From the NCBI GenBank assembly GCA_031271975.1, contig JAISUR010000019.1, positions 1 to 41,501 on the forward strand: a stretch of DNA of 41,501 nucleotides, written 5' to 3'. Each line of letters starts with the position of its first letter. Position 1 is the stretch's first letter. Under the pieces are notes generated by a model. That model saw only the letters and a program-made list of their open reading frames with translations. It had not been told where the DNA came from and ran no database searches. Source of the stretch: Propionibacteriaceae bacterium. Lineage in GTDB: Bacteria > Actinomycetota > Actinomycetes > Propionibacteriales > Propionibacteriaceae. Below, piece by piece: positions 16,171-22,392 of the stretch. The position numbers were made by a program, and so were the translations under genes.

Positions 16171-16950
16171 TCACACCGGCGCCAACGTGTCCGGCGTCTC
16201 GGCCGGTGCCACCGTCACGGTCACAGTCGGCTCAGGCGTCGGCGTGTCCGGAGTCGGTGTCGCCGACGTCGTCTGCGTCGCCTGCGTGGTCGGTGTCGGC
16301 GTCGTCAAGTCCGGCATCGCGAGCGGGAACTGCCCTTTCCAGAGCTTCTTCGCCCGAGAGAGCTTGGTCTTCGAGCAGCCGCCGCGCTGGTAGGACAGGT
16401 ACTTCTTGCCCGCTTTCACCTGCGCCATGCAATCGGCCTGCGCCTCGGACGGCGAAGTGGAAAGCCGCTTGGGCCGCCCGAAAGCCGCCAGCAGCGCGTC
16501 TTGGCGCACCGTGTAGGTGTAGTTCCGGTAGACGAAATTCGCCGTCGCGTGCGCGATCTCGTGGGCGAGCACCTTCTTCAGCTTGTTCTTCGACATACCG
16601 GACCTGATCTCAATGCGCGATGCCCCGTATCCCATCGCGTAGCACAGACCGGTGATGTTCTTGCCCAGAGACTTCTTCAACGTGACCGATGTGATGTGCG
16701 TGTACTTCGCCCAGCTTTTCAACCAGGCGCGCACCCGCTTACGTTCGGTCTTTGTGCCGCCCGTCACCAGAATCTGGGACGTCGGCAGCGCGTCCAAGGT
16801 CGGCACAGCCTGCGCAACTATTCGCTGTGCTACCACTTCAGTTGGAACCGCAGGCACCGCTTCGGCTGCCTGGATTGGCACTGTTCCCGCGATCGGGACA
16901 GACAATGCCACCCCCACCAAAACGGACACAAATGTTCTCTTGATCGCCAT
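16171..16950 (-). CDS. Secreted putative zinc metallopeptidase (HEIAH)
   Basis: 259-residue exported protein. The N-terminus is a signal peptide (KR, hydrophobic stretch to about residue 24, probable cleavage after AxA near 29). The central domain contains VLAHEIAHATANFVYRNY with the zinc-binding HExxH motif (H130, E131, H134) and a downstream SPSEAQADCMAQ in which E169 or D173 could be the third ligand. Two cysteines (C174, C192) may form a disulfide. The last ~50 residues are Thr/Pro-rich (PTPTT..., TPTPDTPTPEPTVTVTV), typical of a wall-spanning or glycosylated tail, with no LPxTG. Family not recognised beyond the motif; the substrate is unknown. ATG is preceded by GGGGG. It converges with glpABC and has an unusual repeat-rich upstream region. 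Confidence 0.75.
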   Translation of the reverse strand: MAIKRTFVSVLVGVALSVPIAGTVPIQAAEAVPAVPTEVVAQRIVAQAVPTLDALPTSQILVTGGTKTERKRVRAWLKSWAKYTHITSVTLKKSLGKNITGLCYAMGYGASRIEIRSGMSKNKLKKVLAHEIAHATANFVYRNYTYTVRQDALLAAFGRPKRLSTSPSEAQADCMAQVKAGKKYLSYQRGGCSKTKLSRAKKLWKGQFPLAMPDLTTPTPTTQATQTTSATPTPDTPTPEPTVTVTVAPAETPDTLAPV

Positions 16951-16980
16951 GGTGAATCCCCCCTTTATCAGCCATTGGCA

Positions 16981-17086
16981 CTACGTAGACTAGTCTCGCT
17001 AGCTACGTAGTTGCAGGGGAATTTCTACGTAAACCGTTTCAGAAAACAGGTTTTCTTTAGGTAAACGTTACGTAAACCGTTACAGA
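16981..17086. repeat. Clustered palindromes and direct repeats upstream of the metallopeptidase gene
   Basis: Two perfect CTACGTAG palindromes (16981-16988, 17003-17010), an 18-base direct repeat TACGTAAACCGTTTCAGA (17026-17043) and TACGTAAACCGTTACAGA (17069-17086; one mismatch), and an inverted repeat GAAAAC-AG-GTTTTC (17042-17055) between them. The second direct repeat overlaps the stop codon of the SorC-type gene. The layout suggests an operator array for the metallopeptidase promoter, possibly bound by the adjacent regulator (inference). Confidence 0.6.
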
Positions 17087-18033
17087 CCGGCCCTGTCGGC
17101 CACCGCGCGGGCGGTGCTCTCGTCGCAGATCAGATCGGTGGCGACCCGCGCCCGCAAGGCGCCCAATATCGCCGCGGCCCGGGCCGGATCCGACACCACG
17201 CACAGGCGGCGCGGGATGCGTTGCAGTTCGGCCGGCGTCAGCCCAGTGGACCGCTCGTTGTAGGGGATATCGGCGTAAGAGCCGTCCTCGCGCAACAGGA
17301 CTGTGCAGATGTCGCCCACCACACCATCGGCGGCGAGCGTGTCGATCTCCTCGGTCGTCAGATAGCCGGCCGAATAGACCCGCGAGGCGATGGACGCGTA
17401 GAAGCTGCCCACGCCGAAGACCGCCACATCGAGCTTGTCGCGCAGGTCGAGCACGTGGCGCACCGAGGTCTCGCGCCACATGGCTTCCCGAGTGGCCGCG
17501 TAATCGAAGAAGGCGGGCACCGGGAAGTGGACGATGGGGGAATCAAACGCGTCGGCGAGCGCCTGCAGCATTTCGCCGACATAGGGGATGCCGAACGATG
17601 TGGCGTTCGCCGAGCCGTTGATCTGCAGGATGGACGAACCCACCAATGGGCGGCGGCGGACGTGTTTGACCACTTGGGAAAGTGTCGCGCCCCACGCGAT
17701 GCCGATGAGTTGGTGGTCTCCCACGGCGTCGGTCAGCAGTTGCCCGCCGAGTTTGGCCACTTGTTCGAGCCGATACGTGTCCGATGTCGATTCCCGAGTG
17801 GACACGAGGTGGACGCGGATCCCGAACGCTTTGGCCAGCGCGGAAGCCAACGGAGATTGCGACCCGACGCGGTCGGCCAAGGAGATGCGGATCAGCCCCG
17901 TGTCCCGCGCCACCTTCAGCAGCCGGGACACCGAGGACCGCGACAGCCTCATGTGGTGGGCGATGGACTCCATCGTCTCGCCCTGGATGTAGTACCGAGT
18001 GGCGGCCTGATACATCTCCTCGTAGCGGTCCAA
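17080..18033 (-). CDS. SorC/DeoR-type sugar-responsive transcriptional regulator
   Basis: 317-residue DNA-binding regulator. Residues ~10-52 form an N-terminal helix-turn-helix (YYIQGETMESIAHHMRLSRSSVSRLLKVA), followed by the SorC sugar-phosphate-binding domain with IGIAWGATLSQVV, a VFGVGSF segment, GDICTVLL and the C-terminal ATDLICDESTARAV. Members of this family usually bind phosphorylated sugars and repress or activate neighbouring catabolic genes. The start is taken as TTG because AGGAG lies six bases upstream and no in-frame ATG or GTG fits. It is encoded between the metallopeptidase and a membrane-protein gene; nearby candidates for regulation are the repeat-rich metallopeptidase promoter and glpABC, but its target is not shown by sequence. 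Confidence 0.87.
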   Translation of the reverse strand: MDRYEEMYQAATRYYIQGETMESIAHHMRLSRSSVSRLLKVARDTGLIRISLADRVGSQSPLASALAKAFGIRVHLVSTRESTSDTYRLEQVAKLGGQLLTDAVGDHQLIGIAWGATLSQVVKHVRRRPLVGSSILQINGSANATSFGIPYVGEMLQALADAFDSPIVHFPVPAFFDYAATREAMWRETSVRHVLDLRDKLDVAVFGVGSFYASIASRVYSAGYLTTEEIDTLAADGVVGDICTVLLREDGSYADIPYNERSTGLTPAELQRIPRRLCVVSDPARAAAILGALRARVATDLICDESTARAVADRAGL

Positions 18034-18111
18034 CTCCAGCTCCTGAACATTCGTGCAACGCGCCGTCGCATCCGTTCAAGAACTTATCACCGACAGCCTG
18101 TCCCGTCACCC

Positions 18112-18207
18112 CCCAGCCTCGTCACCCCGCCCCCCAACCACGTCATCCCGGACTCGTTCCGGGGTCCCCGCAAAGTATCGAAGAACTTTGTGGGGTGGGG
18201 TCCGGGG
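18112..18207. repeat. Palindromic repeat with 43-bp unit
   Basis: A GTCATCCCGGACT...CCGGGG module at 18141-18164 joined to one copy of a 43-bp unit (18165-18207). The unit contains an 11-bp stem CCCCGCAAAGT / ACTTTGTGGGG (one G-T pair) with loop ATCGAAGA. The same unit occurs twice in tandem at 24081-24166. It lies between the SorC-type gene and the small membrane-protein gene. Confidence 0.8.
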
Positions 18208-18231
18208 ACCTCGGCTACTCTTAGAGGCGAA

Positions 18232-18741
18232 ATGACGACCAACAAGACAACCGAGCCGGTGCGCCCGTGGAGCCTGTGGGCGGTGCTGGCGTGCTCGTAC
18301 GCCGCAGTCGCGGCCCTCGGCGTCTCGATCTTCGGCGTCTTTTGGGTCATGGTTCACGACTTCAACGGCTCGTGCCAGCTAGCCGCGATCTTCGCCACCG
18401 AGGTTTACTCGCGCTGGCGGCTGCTGCTGGCTGTGGTCGCGACCCTCACCGCTCTGCTGCCGTCGATTGCCGCAGTCATCAGCGGATACTACGCCTGGGC
18501 CGGCTTTGGTTGGGCGCGCGTGGCCACCTTGATCAGCTTCGCCTTGTCCGGGCTGAGCCTGCTCCTCACCCCGATCGCCTGGGCCGCGTTGCCGCTGACT
18601 GCCGTGGCGGCCGCCCTCGCCTGGGTCCCGGCATCCAATTCGTTCTACCAGCGGTGCGCCGGCGCACGCCGACCTGAACGGGATTTCGGGACCGTGCCCA
18701 ACACCATCTGGTACGGCCCGCTCCCGAAATACAATGTCTGA
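18232..18741 (+). CDS. Small integral membrane protein, unknown
   Basis: 169-residue protein with four predicted membrane helices (about residues 14-41, 63-88, 95-113, 115-132), a short charged N-terminus and a ~35-residue C-terminal cytoplasmic tail ending PNTIWYGPLPKYNV. I do not recognise the family. A longer open frame extends back to 17221 but only as a shadow of the SorC-type gene; the ATG at 18232 has AGAGG just upstream and a TACTCT -10 candidate that would give a very short leader. Its 3' end overlaps the next gene by eight bases, so it is translationally coupled to the PemK/MazF-like protein. Confidence 0.7.
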   Translation: MTTNKTTEPVRPWSLWAVLACSYAAVAALGVSIFGVFWVMVHDFNGSCQLAAIFATEVYSRWRLLLAVVATLTALLPSIAAVISGYYAWAGFGWARVATLISFALSGLSLLLTPIAWAALPLTAVAAALAWVPASNSFYQRCAGARRPERDFGTVPNTIWYGPLPKYNV

Positions 18742-19330
18742 GCGCAACATCGCCTACGAGTTGGGCGAGGCAATCGGCGCCTTGTTCCGCAAGTACCTCG
18801 GGCCAGACGACGCGGAAGAACCTGCTTCCTCCGCCGAGCCCGAGAGTACTTCTCCCGTGCCGGAAGCCAAGGTCACCGCGAAACAGGCGCGAAAACCCAA
18901 GGGCAACGCCGCCCCCAAGAACTCAAACGCCTATCCGGGCGACTACGAGGGAGTGCCACCGCTCAGCTACGCCCCCATCGCGGACGACTTGCCCGATCCA
19001 GGCGAGGTGGTCTGGGCTTGGGTGCCCTTCGAGGAGGACTACACCCAAGGCAAGGACCGCCCGGCGCTCATCGTCGGAAGTGAAGGAGATTGGCTGCTGG
19101 GCTGCATGCTGACCAGCCAGGACCACGACATCGACCAAGCGCAGGAGAACGCCGAAGGCCGCTATTGGGTCGAAGTTGGCACCGGCGAGTGGGACAAGCA
19201 GGGCCGCGTCTCGGAGGTGCGGGTGGACCGCGTGCTGCGCTTCGACAACAGCCACATCCGGCGCATCGGCGGCCGCTTGAGCGAAGACAAGTTCAACCTC
19301 GTGGCCGAAGGCATCCGCCGTTACGCCTAG
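18734..19330 (+). CDS. PemK/MazF-like protein with disordered N-terminus
   Basis: 198-residue protein. Residues 1-~70 are a helix followed by a low-complexity Pro/Ala/Ser/Lys region; residues ~88-198 look like a PemK/MazF (SH3-like barrel) domain, starting PGEVVWAWVPFEEDY and continuing KDRPALIVGSEGDWLLGCMLTS. MazF-type proteins are mRNA interferases, but here no antitoxin gene is adjacent; the partner is instead the overlapping membrane-protein gene. The conserved RPALIV strand is kept, whereas catalytic competence cannot be judged by eye. It may be a non-toxic relative or an unusual toxin whose partner is membrane-bound (inference). The stop is followed by a terminator-like hairpin. Confidence 0.68.
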   Translation: MSERNIAYELGEAIGALFRKYLGPDDAEEPASSAEPESTSPVPEAKVTAKQARKPKGNAAPKNSNAYPGDYEGVPPLSYAPIADDLPDPGEVVWAWVPFEEDYTQGKDRPALIVGSEGDWLLGCMLTSQDHDIDQAQENAEGRYWVEVGTGEWDKQGRVSEVRVDRVLRFDNSHIRRIGGRLSEDKFNLVAEGIRRYA

Positions 19331-19331
19331 A

Positions 19332-19353
19332 CCCGGCGGCTTCCCGCCGGTTT
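19332..19353 (+). terminator. Probable intrinsic terminator
   Basis: CCGGCGG-CTTC-CCGCCGG (19333-19350 region) immediately followed by TTT, just after the stop of the PemK/MazF-like gene. The T-tract is short. Confidence 0.5.
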
Positions 19354-19404
19354 CACCCTCATGGGGCGGACACTGCTAGTACGCTGGTTCGCTCAGGGGG
19401 GAAC

Positions 19405-20451
19405 ATGCTTGAGAAATTCGGAGCGAGCACGATCTTGGCCGTGTTCATCGGCGCGTTGGCGGCGGTGGTCGCGTTCTTGCCGTTGGTCGCCATCCGTTAT
19501 CGCAAGGCTGGGCAGTTGCGGCCGCTGGAGTTGGTCCTACTGCTGGCGGGAGCGATGTACGCGATGGCGTTGTGGTGCTACACGTTGGTGCCCGTGCCGG
19601 AGTCCAACGATTTCAAGTGTTCCCGGTCCAACTTCATCCCGTTCGAGTTCGTCTCCGACATCCAAGAGATGGCAGCCGAGGGCGCCGCCTTGTGGAACAA
19701 CTGGGCGCTGTTCCAAGTCCTGTTCAACGTGGTGCTGTTCCTGCCGCTGGGCGCCTTCTTGCGTTTGGTCTGGCGCAAAGGCGTAATCGCGGCCACAGGG
19801 ATCGGCTTCGGGGTGTCGCTACTGATCGAGTTGACGCAATTCACGGGCGATTGGGGCCTGTTTCACTGTGCATACCGCATGTTCGACGTCGACGACCTGA
19901 TGGTCAACACCCTTGGCGCGCTGCTGGGTTCCCTGCTCGGATGGCCGTTCATGCGCGGCCTGCAGGCCCGGCTGGCTCCCGTCACCGTAACTGAAGTTTC
20001 GCTCGGCAGGCGCCTGGTGGGCATGTTGGCCGACGTCATGGTGATCGGCTTCTTGGCCGGGCCGACGGCGGTTGCGAACGTAGCCGTGCAGCTCTACCTG
20101 CTGCACATACCCGTCCACGAACAGAACGGCGTCACCGGCACGTTCCTTGCCTACGCGCCCGCCTTCCTCGTGGAGGCGTTCTGGGTGGCCATCGACGGCC
20201 GCACCTGCGGCGAAGCTATCGTCGACTTGCGCCCAATCGAGCAGGGCAAATGGCGGATGCTGCGCCGTTTCGTGAAGTTCGCCGTTGGCGTGGGCGCGTT
20301 CATCGCCTTGAACGCCGTGGTCTTCCCAGGTTCAGGCCCTCTGCTATTCGCCCTAGCCGTCGCCACTGGCGTCCTGGCGGTCACGACGAAGACGCACCGC
20401 GGTCTCACCGGACTGGCCACCAAGACCGAGATGGGAATAGACCCCGAGTAG
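19405..20451 (+). CDS. VanZ-family membrane protein with C-terminal RDD domain
   Basis: 348-residue polytopic membrane protein. Residues 1-~185 form a VanZ-like domain: two N-terminal helices, CYTLVPVP, NFIPFEFV, the NVVLFLPLGAFLRL motif (108-122), IELTQ (E142) and FDVDDLMVNTLGALLG. Residues ~198-340 form an RDD-type domain beginning GRRLVGMLADVMVIGF and including the membrane-embedded segments and DGRTCGEAIVDLRP. VanZ relatives are linked to resistance to glycopeptides or lipoglycopeptides, but the molecular role is unclear and VanZ homologues are common in sensitive bacteria. The ATG is preceded by a G-rich GGGGGGAA site. It is monocistronic and is followed by intergenic repeats. Confidence 0.85.
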   Translation: MLEKFGASTILAVFIGALAAVVAFLPLVAIRYRKAGQLRPLELVLLLAGAMYAMALWCYTLVPVPESNDFKCSRSNFIPFEFVSDIQEMAAEGAALWNNWALFQVLFNVVLFLPLGAFLRLVWRKGVIAATGIGFGVSLLIELTQFTGDWGLFHCAYRMFDVDDLMVNTLGALLGSLLGWPFMRGLQARLAPVTVTEVSLGRRLVGMLADVMVIGFLAGPTAVANVAVQLYLLHIPVHEQNGVTGTFLAYAPAFLVEAFWVAIDGRTCGEAIVDLRPIEQGKWRMLRRFVKFAVGVGAFIALNAVVFPGSGPLLFALAVATGVLAVTTKTHRGLTGLATKTEMGIDPE

Positions 20452-20497
20452 TGCCTGACCGTCACGCCTGGCCCCACCAGGTCATTCCTGGCACCAA

Positions 20498-20598
20498 GTC
20501 ATCCCGGACTTGTTCCGGGATCATGGGACGCAGTCCCATGCACTCCGCAGGGGTGCCCGTCGTGCACCCCCACCTGGTCATCCCGGACTTGTTCCGGT
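20498..20598. repeat. Palindromic repeat cluster upstream of the HNH gene
   Basis: A complete GTCATCCCGGACT...CCGGGATC module (20498-20522), hairpin CATGGGAC-GCA-GTCCCATG (20522-20540), hairpin GGGGTGC...GCACCCC (20550-20570), and a second module starting at 20577 that breaks off after GTTCCGG. The break is followed by the promoter and gene for the HNH endonuclease. Confidence 0.8.
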
Positions 20599-20605
20599 GG
20601 CGTGA

Positions 20606-20666
20606 CAATCTGGGTTCATTCGGTGCGTATCCGCCCAATTCTGGCCGGGTTCCGGCAGAATCTGGG
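20606..20666 (+). repeat. Short iterated motif before the HNH gene
   Basis: CAATCTGGG (20606-20614), CAATTCTGG (20636-20644) and GAATCTGGG (20658-20666) lie between the broken repeat and the HNH start. They could be binding sites, but three loose copies are weak evidence. Confidence 0.3.
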
Positions 20667-20685
20667 ACGTAAGGAGACTCCGACG

Positions 20686-21153
20686 ATGACCCAGGTCGCG
20701 ATCCTGAACGCGGGCGGGCAGCAAGTGCTCGGCTTCGTGACGCTGCGGCATGCGATCGGGATGCTCTATCGACAGGTCGCGCGCGTCCACGAGGCGGTGC
20801 CCGGCGAGACGTTTGGGCCGTATCCAGTGCCGCGTTCGGTGGAGTTGGTGCGCTACCTGTACACGAAGTGGATTTACGAGGCGACTGGCAAACTGCCGTA
20901 CTCCCGGGAGGGCGTGCTGCGCCGCGACCGGCGCCTGTGCGGCTACTGCGGGCGTTCCGCGGACACGGTCGATCACATCCTGCCGCGCTCCAAGGGCGGA
21001 AAGACGAGTTGGGTGAACTGCGTCGCCGCGTGTTGGCCGTGCAATAACCGCAAGGCCGACAACACGCCTACTCAGGCGGGCATGGTGCTCCTGGTCAAGC
21101 CTCGCGTTCCCACGTTGCAGGAGATCGGGCCGTCGTTGCGCCGACGGAAGTGA
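20686..21153 (+). CDS. HNH endonuclease
   Basis: 155-residue protein with a C-terminal HNH nuclease domain: zinc-ribbon CGYC (C85, C88), DHILPRSKGG (D96, H97), N111, and CWPCNNRKAD (C116, C119, N120). HNH proteins of this small stand-alone type are common in actinobacteria; their targets are mostly unknown, and some belong to mobile or repeat-associated elements. The N-terminal 80 residues (FVTLRHAIGMLYRQVARVHE...) have no recognised domain. The ATG has AAGGAG eight bases upstream; an earlier in-frame start at 20602 would lie in the repeat. The gene sits alone between two clusters of palindromic repeats, one of which is broken on the side facing the gene. Confidence 0.85.
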   Translation: MTQVAILNAGGQQVLGFVTLRHAIGMLYRQVARVHEAVPGETFGPYPVPRSVELVRYLYTKWIYEATGKLPYSREGVLRRDRRLCGYCGRSADTVDHILPRSKGGKTSWVNCVAACWPCNNRKADNTPTQAGMVLLVKPRVPTLQEIGPSLRRRK

Positions 21154-21164
21154 GTGCTCACTCA
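21151..21164. repeat. Small palindrome at the HNH stop
   Basis: TGAGTG-CT-CACTCA overlaps the HNH stop codon. It resembles the inverted repeat at 24258-24277. Confidence 0.45.
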
Positions 21165-21220
21165 TTTCGTCGAGTTATGGCGGCATCTCCGCTAGGTCTT
21201 TACGTTTCCATCCCTTTCCC

Positions 21221-21396
21221 GGGCACCCCACCAGGGTCGTCCTGGGCACCCCCACCAGGGGCGTCCTGGGCACCCCCACCACGTCATCCCGGACTTGTTC
21301 CGGGATCTCGGACGTAGTCCGTGTGCCCCATCAGGGGCACCCCTCCGGGGTGCATGGGACTGCGTCCCAAGATCCCGGATCAAAGTCCGGGATGAC
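21221..21396. repeat. Tandem and palindromic repeat cluster downstream of the HNH gene
   Basis: Begins with a 23/24-bp direct repeat (GGGCACCCCCACCAGGG plus CGTCCT) at 21221-21243 and 21244-21267 and a partial third copy. Next is a complete GTCATCCCGGACT...CCGGGATC module (21282-21307), hairpins CGGAC-GTA-GTCCG (21309-21321), GCACCCC-TCC-GGGGTGC (21337-21353) and GGGAC-TGC-GTCCC (21356-21368), and finally an inverted copy of the main module (21371-21396). No gene is visible in the 290-bp gap between the HNH gene and purC. Confidence 0.8.
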
Positions 21397-21443
21397 CGGC
21401 CCCGGGACGACCTGATGGGTGCACGACGGGCAGCCGCAGGTCG

Positions 21444-22301
21444 TCAAACAGCCAGTTCTTCCCCAGTCAACCGCTTGTAGGCCTCCAGATACCGCGCCTG
21501 TGTGGCGGCGACGACGTGGTCGGGCAGTGGCGGCGGAGGGGTGTCGCTGGCCTTGTCCCAGCCGGATTCCTTGGTGAGCCAGTCCCGCACGTACTGCTTG
21601 TCGAAGCTCGGCTGCGGGCCGCCCGGCTGCCACAGCTCGGCGTCCCAGAAACGCGACGAGTCCGGGGTGAGCACTTCGTCGGCCAGCACGAGCGTGCCGT
21701 CGGGACGCATGCCGAACTCGAACTTGGTGTCGGCCAAGATGATGCCGCGCTCACGGGCGATCTCTTCCGCGCGCGAATAGACCTTCAGCGAGGCGTCGCG
21801 CACGCGCTCGGCCACCTCAGGCCCGATGATGCCGGTGAGCTTCTCGTAGGAGATGTTCTCGTCGTGCTCCCCGATCTCGGCCTTGGTGGACGGCGTGAAG
21901 ATCGGTTCGGGCAGCGGGGATCCGTCCACGAGGCCGGGTGGCAGCGGGATCGATGTGACGGTCTGCGACTTGCGGTATTCCGCGAGGCCGGATCCGGTCA
22001 AGTACCCGCGCACGATGGCTTCCACGGAAACCATTTGCAGCTTCTCGACGATCACGCCCCGTCCCGCGAACTGCTCGGGCACGTCCGTGCTGACGACGTG
22101 GTTGGCGATTCCGAGGCCGGCCAACTGCGCGAACCACCACAGCGAAAGCTGCGTCAAGACCTTCCCCTTGCCCGGGATCGGCGTGCTCAGCACGTAGTCG
22201 AAGGCGGAGATGGAGTCGGTGGCGACCATCAGGATCTCAGTGTCGCTCCACCGGTAGAGCTGGCGCACTTTCCCGGTGTGGATCAGTTCAAGTTCACTCA
22301 C
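21444..22301 (-). CDS. purC: Phosphoribosylaminoimidazole-succinocarboxamide synthase
   Basis: SAICAR synthetase (285 residues), the purine-biosynthesis enzyme that ligates aspartate to CAIR with ATP. Landmarks are HTGKVRQLY (nucleotide-binding loop), DSISAFDYV, GKGKVLTQLSLWWF, EAIVRGYLTGSG, LADTKFEFG and LADEVLTPDSSRFW. Length fits the actinobacterial/yeast-type PurC. The GTG start gives MSELELIHTGKVRQLY, the normal N-terminus; the open frame extends upstream into the kinase gene and is not used. TAGACT lies seven bases before the GTG without a ribosome site, which indicates a leaderless transcript. It is the only purine gene in the window, divergent from the FGGY kinase gene. Confidence 0.95.
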   Translation of the reverse strand: MSELELIHTGKVRQLYRWSDTEILMVATDSISAFDYVLSTPIPGKGKVLTQLSLWWFAQLAGLGIANHVVSTDVPEQFAGRGVIVEKLQMVSVEAIVRGYLTGSGLAEYRKSQTVTSIPLPPGLVDGSPLPEPIFTPSTKAEIGEHDENISYEKLTGIIGPEVAERVRDASLKVYSRAEEIARERGIILADTKFEFGMRPDGTLVLADEVLTPDSSRFWDAELWQPGGPQPSFDKQYVRDWLTKESGWDKASDTPPPPLPDHVVAATQARYLEAYKRLTGEELAV

Positions 22302-22314
22302 CCCAGGGAGTCTA
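22302..22314 (-). promoter_or_regulatory. Leaderless-type promoter of purC
   Basis: TAGACT (22314-22309 on the minus strand), seven bases, then GTG. No Shine-Dalgarno sequence. Confidence 0.5.
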
Positions 22315-22331
22315 GTGGTTGGCAGTCGCCC

Positions 22332-22387
22332 TTGCGGGGGCGGGTCACAAAGGCTCATAATGAGAGCGTTCACATCGGCGTGAGGAG
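22332..22387 (+). promoter_or_regulatory. Promoter and ribosome site of the FGGY kinase gene
   Basis: TTGCGG (22332-22337), 18 bases, CATAAT (22356-22361), then a GAGGAG ribosome site (22382-22387) five bases before the ATG. Unlike purC on the other side, this gene has a conventional leader. Confidence 0.5.
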
Positions 22388-22392
22388 TCATC

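Noticed and set aside
18734-19330. Complete type II toxin-antitoxin module
   Set aside because: Only a PemK/MazF-like domain is present; the neighbour is a membrane protein, not an antitoxin-like DNA-binding protein.
21221-21396. CRISPR array
   Set aside because: Repeats are adjacent or palindromic with no regular unique spacers and no cas genes in the window.
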